From positions 186,001-250,000 of the forward strand of contig JAEOUA010000010.1 in NCBI GenBank assembly GCA_016839555.1: a stretch of DNA of 64,000 nucleotides, written 5' to 3'. The translations under genes and the position numbers were made by a program. The notes under the pieces were generated by a model that searched no databases, had not been told where the DNA came from, and was given only the letters and a program-made list of their open reading frames with translations. Below are positions 54,266-63,402 of the stretch, in pieces (within the stretch, counting starts at the first letter, position 1; the number at the start of each line of letters is the position of its first letter). This stretch comes from Promethearchaeota archaeon. GTDB lineage: Archaea > Asgardarchaeota > Lokiarchaeia > Sigyniarchaeales > SOKP01.

Positions 54266-55636
54266 TTAATTTTTTTTAATTTTTGAGTAATAATCATAGA
54301 GACATTTGAACCCGCGTACAGCTCTTTCGATTTCGTTTTCAAATACAGGTATTTCTAATTCAGAAGCAGTTTCTATAACCCTTTTTGCTCCTTCTCTTTC
54401 TGCTTGTATCAATATTGCGATTATAGGTTTATTAGGATACATCTCTTTAATATTTTTAAATATACTAAAATCAAATTCGATTTCTATAAAAAATTCTAAA
54501 GCTAATATGAGTCCATTTACAGATTCATCATTAAGAAGTGTTTTAGCAGAAATATTATAAATTCCGCATATTTTTGTACCAATAAATTTATCAGGCGGCC
54601 AATAATCAACCGGATTTCCTGAAATACAAGTTGATCCTCCCACTTTATCTAAAATAATATTTCTATGCTTATTAGCTATTTTTGCCAGCGACAAATTTTG
54701 TTTACGCATTTCTTTTGCTATGATATGAATCGCTCCGCTACTTGGACCAATTAGACCGAGATTTTTACCTTCTGGAGGAGGACACCATAAAAAGAGTTTT
54801 GAGAAATCAAATAATTCGATATAATTTTCAACCTTAATGCCCCCCACTTCGATTAATCTCGTTTCATTTTTAATTTCTTTTCCAACATAAAAGAATAAAA
54901 CCGGTTTGACTGGGGCACACCTTTTTACCGCATTAATTAAATCTTCAGATATTTCTCGTAAAAAGAGAAGGATGACTTTAGTTTTTTTATCATTGATAAA
55001 ATAATGTAACACATCAGATTCCCTAATATTAAATCCATGCCCCAAATGAACTACTTTTGAGATAGGAACATTCTGATTAGGAGACCACCATCCTAATCCC
55101 CCAGCTAATCCACCAGATTGTGCAATATAACTTGCTCCCGATTTTACGTTCCGATTCTGTTTCATAATATAATGTCGAACGGGTATGATGGAGGTGGTAA
55201 AATTATTACTAAAATTAATGCATCCAATCATAGATGGTCCCATATATTGTACATTATATTTTTCAGAAATCTGGTTTAAATGTTCTATGATTTCAATACT
55301 ATTTTCTCGCGAAGCTAATTTATATTCATAATCTACCTTCAATTCTGACTCTATAACAATAAATTTTATTCCAAACTCTGCCAGTTGTTGAAAAATAACT
55401 TCAACATTTTTTCCAAGAACAATTACTGCTAATTCAGGAATAATTGGTAATTCTTCTAGAGAATGATAAGACTTAATCCCTAAAATTTCATCTGCATTGG
55501 GATTTACAATGAAAATTTCTCCGCGGTAAAAAATTTCTATTAAATTTTTAAGTACAGTATAGCTAAAAGTTAATTCTTCGCGAGATACGCCAACGATTAC
55601 AATGGAGCTAGGATTAAAAAAGGGTTTAAGATCCAT
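54266..55636 (-). CDS. Acyl-CoA synthetase (ADP-forming) alpha-like protein lacking the phosphohistidine loop
   Basis: 456 residues. CoA-binding Rossmann start (LKPFFNPSSIVIVGVSREELTFSYTVLKNL), IFIVNPNADEILGIKSYHSLEELP, YMGPSMIGCINFSNNFTTS, SYIAQSGGLAGGLGWW, and a second Rossmann part with GLIGPSSGAIHIIA and SGNPVDYWPPD. This is the ACD alpha order. The SHTGaLAG loop that holds the phosphorylated His in active enzymes is missing between PVLFFYVGKE and GGIKVENYIELFD. So catalysis of acyl-CoA formation by the usual route is unlikely; it may bind CoA or act as a partner subunit. No ATP-grasp beta gene adjoins it. Confidence 0.75.
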   Translation of the reverse strand: MDLKPFFNPSSIVIVGVSREELTFSYTVLKNLIEIFYRGEIFIVNPNADEILGIKSYHSLEELPIIPELAVIVLGKNVEVIFQQLAEFGIKFIVIESELKVDYEYKLASRENSIEIIEHLNQISEKYNVQYMGPSMIGCINFSNNFTTSIIPVRHYIMKQNRNVKSGASYIAQSGGLAGGLGWWSPNQNVPISKVVHLGHGFNIRESDVLHYFINDKKTKVILLFLREISEDLINAVKRCAPVKPVLFFYVGKEIKNETRLIEVGGIKVENYIELFDFSKLFLWCPPPEGKNLGLIGPSSGAIHIIAKEMRKQNLSLAKIANKHRNIILDKVGGSTCISGNPVDYWPPDKFIGTKICGIYNISAKTLLNDESVNGLILALEFFIEIEFDFSIFKNIKEMYPNKPIIAILIQAEREGAKRVIETASELEIPVFENEIERAVRGFKCLYDYYSKIKKN

Positions 55637-55876
55637 AACGTTTTCTCAAAAGAATTTTTCTAAATAACTTTTTAATTTAATTGACTATAGGTAGTAATAT
55701 AATCAAAATGGTATAAATATTATTACACTAAAAAAGATTAAAGGGTTTTAAATCCTAAGAATTTAATCAGATCAAGAGATTACTTAGTATCAGTAATGTT
55801 ATAAGGGGGATTAAAAAATAAAAGATTAAGTTAAAATAATTTCTTTTTTTGCTAAAATCGCTAAAGGGTGAAAAAT

Positions 55877-56515
55877 TTATTTTGTTAATTGGGCGATCTC
55901 AACGCTATATAAAGGAATTGGTCTTTTCTTTTCTGCATTATATAATGGTAATCCTACTCGCTTCAAATATTCAGGTTTTTTATACTTCAAGAGCACTATT
56001 TGACAAGAAGAAGGTATTTTTTTAGATGCCACATTTAATCTTTTCTTTGCCAAATCTAACTGCTTCATCTGAATACCTAAATCACAAATAACTTGTCCCG
56101 CATTAACCCGCGCACAAACTGTTGTGGCTCTACCAAAAGAATTTCTCATCCCAGACTGCACTCTATCTGCTCCAGCAAATGCTAGCATGCGATTTTCTCT
56201 AATTTTATGATGACATTGTGGTCTAATCCTTAGTCTAAAATTTTTTCGACCTACTTTTTTTATAAATGCGCTATTGATTGCAATTCTTAATGCTTCTAAA
56301 GCACTTGAAGAGATTTGGACTTTGTCCTCTACTTTCAGGCCAACTACCACATCCCACTCATCCCAGGAGATCTGTTTATTTCCTCCCCAAAATCTATTAA
56401 TTTTACTCTGAGCTCCTCCACGAGCATATTCTCTTCTATGATTTGCGGAACGCTTATGTTGATAGGGTCTACTGTCCCATTTTGAATAACAGTGCCAAGG
56501 TCGCTTAGTAGCCAT
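55877..56515 (-). CDS. rpl10e: Ribosomal protein uL16 (archaeal L10e)
   Basis: 212 residues. RPWHCYSKWDSRPYQHKRS, ALEALRIAINSAFIKKVG, RIRPQCHHKIRENRMLAFAGADRVQSGMRNSFGR and CDLGIQMKQLDLAKKRLNVASKKIP are characteristic of the L10e/uL16 family of archaea and eukaryotes. It sits in the large subunit near the A site. Preceded by AAAGGTGA (56522-56529), which fixes the ATG. No other ribosomal genes adjoin it. The residues and length place the genome in Archaea. Confidence 0.95.
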   Translation of the reverse strand: MATKRPWHCYSKWDSRPYQHKRSANHRREYARGGAQSKINRFWGGNKQISWDEWDVVVGLKVEDKVQISSSALEALRIAINSAFIKKVGRKNFRLRIRPQCHHKIRENRMLAFAGADRVQSGMRNSFGRATTVCARVNAGQVICDLGIQMKQLDLAKKRLNVASKKIPSSCQIVLLKYKKPEYLKRVGLPLYNAEKKRPIPLYSVEIAQLTK

Positions 56516-56953
56516 ATTTTTTCACCTTTTCTATTATTTTTGAGAAAAATTCCTAAAATTTAAGAATGATTCTGTAAATTATATTATATTTCAGCTAATT
56601 TTTAATTTATAAAGTGGTGAATATTATAAAAATTTTATCTTAGAGATTTATATAGGATTTTTCTATTTATTTTTTAATACTTTTATTTTAATTCGAAAGT
56701 TTTCTTCTTATTTTTAAATCTAAGAATTAATTTAGAATCTTTTCAAATTTATTTGATTATTTAACAACTTACCACGCATTTACGTATTACTTGAAAATAG
56801 TATTTTTTTAATGATATCAAGTTTCTTTGTGAATTTTTCTTAATTCAAGATGGATTTTTTTAAGGAAAATTTTATAAAATACTAAACGAATTACTTTTAA
56901 TCAAATTAAAATATATTATATTTAATCTAATTAAGTATAAATAAAAGTATAAA
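56516..56953. other. 438-bp divergent non-coding gap
   Basis: Between uL16 (minus) and the SIR2-domain gene (plus). No gene seen. The uL16 ribosome-binding site AAAGGTGA lies at 56522-56529; ATATATTATATTTAATC near 56910 is a TATA-like stretch for the SIR2 gene, about 40 bases from its ATG. Confidence 0.35.
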
Positions 56954-59524
56954 ATGGCTACTGAAATCCAACCACTGGAAAATATTCTTCCTCCACTTCT
57001 AAAAGAAGGAATCGTGGTCTTTTGTGGCGCCGGTATCTCAATCCCGCCCCCAAGTTGTTCGCCTTCATGGTGGACACTTACCGAGGAGATTTTGAAAGCT
57101 TTTTTTGATAGAGTACCTGAAGACTATAATCTCCCAAAAGATATGATTATCAAAGATCCAGAAAGAACACCGGAGGAAGTATTTGAAGCATTCTCAAATA
57201 TATTAGATGAAAGAATGTATAAGGCTTTTGAAGTGCTAAATGTTGCTGAACCTAATGCTAACCATTATGCCCTTGCTCGTTTAGCTAAGAAAGGAATATT
57301 AAAGGCATGCTTTACAACTAATTTCGATATATACTTAGAAAAAGCATTAAAGGAGGAAGGGGTAGATTTTAAGCTTTTAGTTGAAAATATTGAATATGAA
57401 AAATATTTTGAAACTCATATTAGAAATATTGAAACTAATCATAAATTTATTTTATGTAAGGTTCATGGGACAATAGAAAGACCAAATACCATTGTAAGTG
57501 TTGCATCAGCCTATAAAAGTGCAAAGGGATTTTCTGCTCCTAAAGGAAATGTATTTAAAAAGTTAATAGAAACTTATCCTTGTGTGTTTTTAGGATATTC
57601 AGGATGGGATTTTAATCATTTAAATTATAGGAGGTTTTGGAAGCGAGTTGGACCTAGCGTTAAGAAAATAATTTGGAATAATCGCCCTGGTAAAAGGGAA
57701 AATATAGATTTTAGTGATATTTTTCAATCATGTTGGGGAATATTTGAATTTACACAAGCAGAGCTCCCAAATGGGCTTATAAAAGCCATAGAAAAGATTC
57801 CTGAACTAAAAATTGATATAGAAGATTTAACTATGGATTTGATTAAAGATGATGCATCCAATTATGCAAAAGCTCAGGCAGAAAGAATAAGATTTTTTAA
57901 TAATTGGGTTGGAGATTTTCCAGAATCACATATGATTGGACTAGTAATTACTGAAAGTCAAAAATTTTCCACAACTTTTAGAGAATTCATGAAACATACT
58001 AAAGAGTATACTCAAGACACTGAAGCGATTTCATATAATATAAGTAATAAAATTCAAGAAATAACTGAAAAACATAATTTAGGAGAAATTTCTCTTGAAG
58101 AATATCAACACCAAATTTTTACCATATCGCTTGAAAATGCTATAAAGTTGATCAGAAAAGAATATATACCAAGAATTAGAGAAATCATAAATAATAATGA
58201 ATTTCCAGGTATCACAGATAATTCAAGTATTGTTTTAATGTTATTAAACGCATTAATTGCAACCTCAAGATATTTTGATATTGATAAAGCTATATTTAAA
58301 GCGGTAGAATATATAAATAATGTACAAGAATTAAACAAGCTTCAGACCAATGAATCTAGAGCAGAACAAACAATTTTAGGATTTAAATTACAACTTGAAC
58401 GCCCAAATAGAGATGATTGGAAAAGATATCTTGATCAAATGTATTTAGAGAAGCAAGAATTTATTTCTGGAGAGATTGATTTTAATCAATTCAGTTCTAA
58501 CTGTGCAAAGATAAATCAAAAAGCAGTAAATGAATTGGTAGGAATGACTGTTGATATTTATGAATTATTAGACAAACAAGTTGAAGCTACAATTAGGAGT
58601 AATTCAACAGATGAATTTGAGGATCAAGCAGGAGCGTTATCCATCACGATTATGCAAATTGCAGCATATTTATGCTCAAAATTTTATAATAATCAAATTT
58701 ATTTGGATTTACTTGAAGCACTTAGTCAAAATAATCTTCCTGAACATCAAAGAGATCCTAATAAAGTAATTAAAAAAGAGATGCTGGATGGAATTGATAA
58801 AATAATTCGTGATCCATTCATTCCGGTATTAAAAATTGCAGAACAAGAAAGTAATCTGGTTTCAATATTAATGGAAATGGCAATTCTTTCAATTTGGATT
58901 CAAACTGTTCAGTATCTGGATCCTATTGGGATGAAAGAATATCAAAGAATGTGGGATGCAGGAGAATATCCAAAACGCTTCTCCCCTAAGATGATATATA
59001 ATTATCTAAAAGAAAAAATTAAACCTTGGCTTGATAATGCGTTAGAGAATCTACCCGCAAGATATGCTCAGAAATTGTGTGGAAATCTCGCTATTATGGG
59101 AGAGATGGGTGATGATCTTGATTTATGTAAGCAAGCAACTTTAAGAAGCTTGGAATTAAGTGAGAATATGGTCACAGAAGCTACTCCTGAAAATATTCCA
59201 GGAAACCTAGCTGCTTTTTACGAGCGTTTAGGAGATTCAGAAAATGCGCTAAAATATTATATGATTTGTTTAAATGGAATAAAATTAAGATATCCGCCCG
59301 TATTGGCAGATGCAATTGTTTATAGAACTGCAGTCCTTTTGAATGAAAAGGGTGAAAAAACAAAGGCTTTAGAAATTTTAGGTACCTTTCACCCTTCATT
59401 TAGAGGAAATGCAAGTTCTGTAGTTCTAGTATCACGCAAAAAGGGAGAATTGCTTGCCGAAGAATTAGCAAGAGATTTAGGTTATAAAGATGCACATATT
59501 GCTGTGAATAATGTATTAGGATAA
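56954..59524 (+). CDS. SIR2-domain protein with long helical/TPR-like C-terminus (possible defence NADase)
   Basis: 856 residues. The first 270 form a SIR2-type NAD-binding fold: VVFCGAGIS (21-29), CFTTNFDIYLEK (119-130), LCKVHGTIERP with the candidate catalytic His171, and VFLGYSGWDFNHLNYRRFW (211-229). There is no zinc ribbon, so it is the SIR2_2 kind used as an NADase effector in many prokaryotic defence proteins rather than a protein deacetylase. Residues 270-680 are helical; 690-830 (YAQKLCGNLAIMGEM..., NLAAFYERLGDSENALKYYM, LNEKGEKTKALEILG) look like TPRs that could sense a trigger. Stands alone, without phage-defence neighbours. Defence role is an inference. Confidence 0.75.
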   Translation: MATEIQPLENILPPLLKEGIVVFCGAGISIPPPSCSPSWWTLTEEILKAFFDRVPEDYNLPKDMIIKDPERTPEEVFEAFSNILDERMYKAFEVLNVAEPNANHYALARLAKKGILKACFTTNFDIYLEKALKEEGVDFKLLVENIEYEKYFETHIRNIETNHKFILCKVHGTIERPNTIVSVASAYKSAKGFSAPKGNVFKKLIETYPCVFLGYSGWDFNHLNYRRFWKRVGPSVKKIIWNNRPGKRENIDFSDIFQSCWGIFEFTQAELPNGLIKAIEKIPELKIDIEDLTMDLIKDDASNYAKAQAERIRFFNNWVGDFPESHMIGLVITESQKFSTTFREFMKHTKEYTQDTEAISYNISNKIQEITEKHNLGEISLEEYQHQIFTISLENAIKLIRKEYIPRIREIINNNEFPGITDNSSIVLMLLNALIATSRYFDIDKAIFKAVEYINNVQELNKLQTNESRAEQTILGFKLQLERPNRDDWKRYLDQMYLEKQEFISGEIDFNQFSSNCAKINQKAVNELVGMTVDIYELLDKQVEATIRSNSTDEFEDQAGALSITIMQIAAYLCSKFYNNQIYLDLLEALSQNNLPEHQRDPNKVIKKEMLDGIDKIIRDPFIPVLKIAEQESNLVSILMEMAILSIWIQTVQYLDPIGMKEYQRMWDAGEYPKRFSPKMIYNYLKEKIKPWLDNALENLPARYAQKLCGNLAIMGEMGDDLDLCKQATLRSLELSENMVTEATPENIPGNLAAFYERLGDSENALKYYMICLNGIKLRYPPVLADAIVYRTAVLLNEKGEKTKALEILGTFHPSFRGNASSVVLVSRKKGELLAEELARDLGYKDAHIAVNNVLG

Positions 59525-59853
59525 ACCCTTCCATATTAAACCTCTTATATTTTTTAGTATCAATTAATTATGCAAACATAAACTATAGATCGATTTTTTT
59601 TATATTTTTTGTATTTAAAAGTATATCTATTAATGACATTTCTTTTCCTATTGAAAAATTTTTAAATACCCAAAAATGATTTAGATGAATTAAAATATGA
59701 TATATCTTCATTAAAATCATTGATAATTCTATTTTTTGATAAAACGAAACCTTTATATATAAAGCTGATTAATATTTTACTAATGAATTCTGATGATCGA
59801 TAATGATCACTTTATCTATTTAAAACGTATGAAAAAGTAAGACGAATATAGAT
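59525..59853. other. 329-bp non-coding gap with TATA box
   Basis: CTTTATATATAAAG (59751-59764), preceded by ACGAAAC, is a strong TATA/BRE-like promoter for the CD36-like gene, giving a leader of about 70 bases. No gene seen. Confidence 0.5.
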
Positions 59854-62364
59854 ATGAAAAAAATAAAAAATGAAACAGAGAAACCAAATAAATCGAAAAA
59901 TTCCTTGAAATCAAATAGAAAAAGTAAAAAGAGTTTAAGACAAAATAATCTCCCAAAATCAGTTAAGAAACCGAAAAAAATAAACCAAGTTGCTGCTATA
60001 TCGCTTCTAATACTCGGAATCGCCCTAATACCTGGTGCTATCTTTTTAAATTCTTTTATTCAAGAAGAAATCGATAAAGGAATTGAAGAACAAATTTTAG
60101 TTCCTACTTCTCCTGGTACCAATTTCTTAGCATTTATCACAAATGATTATCTTGGAGCTCCAGAAGAATTTAAAACCTTTTATCTATGGAATTTAACCAA
60201 TCCCGATGAATTTCTCTCTGGTGATGAAAAACCCATATATGAACAAATCGGACCATTTAAATTCAGAGATCTGAAGTATAAATACGATATTGCCTATAAT
60301 CCGTTGCTCACTGAAGTTACTTATAAAGAATACGATAAATATGTACAAGTTGCAGGTGATAATATTTCTGAAGTCTATATAACAAACATTAATCCTGGAT
60401 TTTTGGGTGCCATTGAGTACGCCGGCGGAACTGAGCAAAACCTCATCGAAATGAACTTACCTTTAGTGCTTTCTAAAGTAAAGGGAATGTTTTGTGAAGA
60501 ATTGAATCAGACATTAGGAGAAGTTCTCACAGAAGAAGGAATGTTCAGTATGTTAAATGAGACACTTATGGGAATAATAAATGATGCAAGAGTCGACAGT
60601 TCTTTTATTGATGCATTTTTAGATTTACTGGAAACCTTTTATGGAGAAGGTATAATTGAAACATGGATTGAAAATATAATAACATACATTTTCGATTATC
60701 TTCTACCTCCAGAACATTTAATTAATTTTATGGCTAATGCAATGCCCACAGCTGAAGAAGTTTTTTATGAAGAATGGGCAAATGACTATTTTCCTGAAGT
60801 AGATGCTAATCTTACTACGCTTTATGAAGAAATCGAAGGAGTTAATAGTACTGTGTTATTAGATATATTGGAATTCATTTTTGAGACATTTCCTGCTCTT
60901 AAAGATTTAGGAGAATCCATAATGGGGAGTATAATTCAACAATTAGGTGATGATATGGTAAAAAGTGAGGGGAGCAGTGACGGAACGGGTATTGATTTAG
61001 ATGGGCGAGATCCATATAATTATCCGGGTTCTTATAGAGATTTAAATATCGCGAATCATACTGATGGAGGGTCTAGTTTGACCTACGAGCAATGTACTGC
61101 ACTTTGGAATGAGAGTGATCCTAATTCGCTTCTTGGAATGGATTATGAAATCAATAAAGTTTGGTTTGATGCTCTTAATGGTGATAACGATTCACAATAT
61201 TTCTTAAGGGACCATTTTGGAATAACAGAAACTCAACTTAACTCTATTTTGAATTGGATCGAAACAGGTCTATCCACTTGGCTACCAAATTTAATAGAAT
61301 ACTCCTTAAATAAGGAGTATAATAGTGGAGTGATAACGAATAGAACAGTAGAAGAATGGTTATTTACAGCAGAAGACGCAGCTATCAAAGATGCTATGTC
61401 ACAGAATGGGAAAGATGAGTCACTTGCTCGTGTTAATCTGTTTGATAGCTGTCAAAATGAAACTGAGGCAGAAGAAGCAGATATAAAAAGTATTACTATA
61501 ATGACAGGAGAAAATAATAAATATCTTGCCCGACAAGTAGTTAAATACGATGGTAAATCAACTATAAATATCTGGGAAAGTACAGAAAAAATAAGAGGCT
61601 CCTTAGGAATGTATAATATTCCTGGTATGACTGATCTTATACCTCCTAAGATCTTTATTTCAGATTTAATGCGCGTTATTGACATGGTATACATAGGTCC
61701 AACCTCAATATTTGGGGTTAACTTAAATAGATTCACGTTTGCTCCGAAAACATTCTCACCTAATGAAAATTACTATATGAATACTCAAGGATTAATCAAT
61801 GTGCAGGCGGTGGAGAAATTTCAAGGAGTTCCTGTGCTTGTAAGCAAACCTCATTTTCTTGATAGTGATCCGAGTGTTATAAATGCCATAGAAGGCATAG
61901 AACCTAATAGAATATCACATGATACCTTTATAGATGTGGAACCCATATCTGGAGTAACTATGAATGCGCGAGAACGGATTCAGGTGAATTTCAATGTGTC
62001 CTCCGACGAATATTTTACATCTGATATAAATACCACAGTAATGCCCATTGCCTGGTATGAGCAAAGCGGAATAGTTCCAAAACATTTAGCGGATAGATTT
62101 ACTCAGGAAGTGTATCCCGCACAAACAGCACAAATCGCGATAATTTCCGGTGGACTGGTATTAGGTGTGGTATTTTCCATAGCAGGTGGGTCTGGAACCT
62201 TAAATAACGAATTTAAAAAGTCTATAATAAGGAAAAGGCTTGGCCCTAAGGGTAAAAAAGCAATGAAATCAAAATTAGGTTATAAAACTGAGGAGAGTAA
62301 ATTAAAAAAGAAAAAACTAATCAATTCCTCCGAATCATTTGAGAAAAAACCCCATAAGAACTAA
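59854..62364 (+). CDS. CD36/LIMP-2/SR-B family membrane protein
   Basis: 836 residues. Basic cytoplasmic lead (1-42), membrane helix 45-69, large outer domain, second helix about 757-778 and a basic tail: the two-span hairpin topology of CD36. Matches to the family: FYLWNLTNPDEFLSGDEKPIYEQIGPFKFRD (109-139), then in the second half FQGVPVLVSKPHFLDSDPSV (656-674), IDVEPISGVTMNARERIQVNF (693-713) and VMPIAWYEQSG (729-739). The outer domain is almost twice the usual length because of an insertion at about 210-520 that is helical and rich in NxS/T glycosylation sites. In animals the family binds lipids and lipoproteins; what the archaeal form binds is unknown. CD36-family membership is, to me, secure. 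Confidence 0.9.
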   Translation: MKKIKNETEKPNKSKNSLKSNRKSKKSLRQNNLPKSVKKPKKINQVAAISLLILGIALIPGAIFLNSFIQEEIDKGIEEQILVPTSPGTNFLAFITNDYLGAPEEFKTFYLWNLTNPDEFLSGDEKPIYEQIGPFKFRDLKYKYDIAYNPLLTEVTYKEYDKYVQVAGDNISEVYITNINPGFLGAIEYAGGTEQNLIEMNLPLVLSKVKGMFCEELNQTLGEVLTEEGMFSMLNETLMGIINDARVDSSFIDAFLDLLETFYGEGIIETWIENIITYIFDYLLPPEHLINFMANAMPTAEEVFYEEWANDYFPEVDANLTTLYEEIEGVNSTVLLDILEFIFETFPALKDLGESIMGSIIQQLGDDMVKSEGSSDGTGIDLDGRDPYNYPGSYRDLNIANHTDGGSSLTYEQCTALWNESDPNSLLGMDYEINKVWFDALNGDNDSQYFLRDHFGITETQLNSILNWIETGLSTWLPNLIEYSLNKEYNSGVITNRTVEEWLFTAEDAAIKDAMSQNGKDESLARVNLFDSCQNETEAEEADIKSITIMTGENNKYLARQVVKYDGKSTINIWESTEKIRGSLGMYNIPGMTDLIPPKIFISDLMRVIDMVYIGPTSIFGVNLNRFTFAPKTFSPNENYYMNTQGLINVQAVEKFQGVPVLVSKPHFLDSDPSVINAIEGIEPNRISHDTFIDVEPISGVTMNARERIQVNFNVSSDEYFTSDINTTVMPIAWYEQSGIVPKHLADRFTQEVYPAQTAQIAIISGGLVLGVVFSIAGGSGTLNNEFKKSIIRKRLGPKGKKAMKSKLGYKTEESKLKKKKLINSSESFEKKPHKN

Positions 62365-62521
62365 AACGTCTTAAAAACTTATAAAAATTCATTTATTCCT
62401 ATTTTTTTATTATATTTTTGTTAAGAGAAAATATTATTTTAAAATAAAACGTATACAATTAATTTTTATGAGAAACTAAAAAATAAACTTACGAATACTA
62501 TATTATAAAATTAAATCGAGA

Positions 62522-63328
62522 TTAATCAATAATAATAGAAAGATCAAAATAAGAGTCTTTTTTATCTCCACCAATATGGTAATTCTCGATTTTGCACTCA
62601 ATCTTTCGGTTTGTTTCTTTTTCTAATATTCCTTCAGTGAGACCGCATATAAAATGTAAGTGATAAATGTAGTTGTCATTTTCTTCCAAAAAAACGGAAT
62701 TTCGGAAGCGATAAGTAGCCTTCTTACCTTTAGGATCTATCTTTAAAATCGAAATATCCACATCTGGTTGGAAGATGTCGTAAGTTGGATAAAATTCTTT
62801 AAATATTTCCAGATGGATCTTAGTGAGTTGAGAGATTGGATGACTTTTTATATATTTTAATTGCTTGTAAATTTTTGGACTGAATGTGAATTTGATATCC
62901 TGAACGTTTTCTTTTATTAATTCTTTAAAAAATTCTCCTTTTTCAGGAAAATTTTTTTTTAATCCTTTTAATAAGATTTTGTAATAAGATAAAACAAGGG
63001 AATTAGGGAGATAATTTTCTTCTGACGAGAAATAAAGCGAATATGCTCCCACTTTCTTTTTATAGATTTTATTTTTTAATTTTAAGATACTAATATATTT
63101 TGATACCGTATTTCTTGAGTAACCTTTAATATCAGAAATGTCTGTGATAGTTACTCCACCAGGATTGTTTTTAATACATTGTAGTATTTCATATTCATAC
63201 TTTATACTGCTATCTTGCTCCGAAATTCTTAAACACCACGAGAAAATTCTTTCAAATAAGAGTAAAGATTTATCTCTTATATGTTTTTTTACATTAAATT
63301 TGAAATTAATTAGATCAAATAATAAGAT
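62522..63328 (-). CDS. Winged-helix DNA-binding protein, start codon unclear
   Basis: The frame is open from 63328 (just after a TGA) to the stop at 62522, up to 268 codons. Residues upstream of the GTG at 63052 encode a winged helix: YEILQCIKNNPGGVTITDISDIKG, YSRNTVSKYISILKLKNKIY, ending at KKKVGAYSLYF. The rest (FTFSPKIYKQLKYIKSHPISQLTKIHLEIF, ... TYRFRNSVFLEENDNYIYHLHFICGL) is unrecognised. Between 63328 and 63052 there is no ATG, GTG or TTG, so either a non-standard start (ATT, ATC, ATA), a frameshift, or gene decay. A start at the GTG would lose the winged helix. Probably a transcription regulator. Confidence 0.55.
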   Translation of the reverse strand: MLLFDLINFKFNVKKHIRDKSLLLFERIFSWCLRISEQDSSIKYEYEILQCIKNNPGGVTITDISDIKGYSRNTVSKYISILKLKNKIYKKKVGAYSLYFSSEENYLPNSLVLSYYKILLKGLKKNFPEKGEFFKELIKENVQDIKFTFSPKIYKQLKYIKSHPISQLTKIHLEIFKEFYPTYDIFQPDVDISILKIDPKGKKATYRFRNSVFLEENDNYIYHLHFICGLTEGILEKETNRKIECKIENYHIGGDKKDSYFDLSIIID

Positions 63329-63402
63329 TCAATATTAATGATTTTAATGATAAAATAATAAAAAAAATTAATGATTTCTTTTGCTTTTTTTTTAAAAGAA
63401 AT

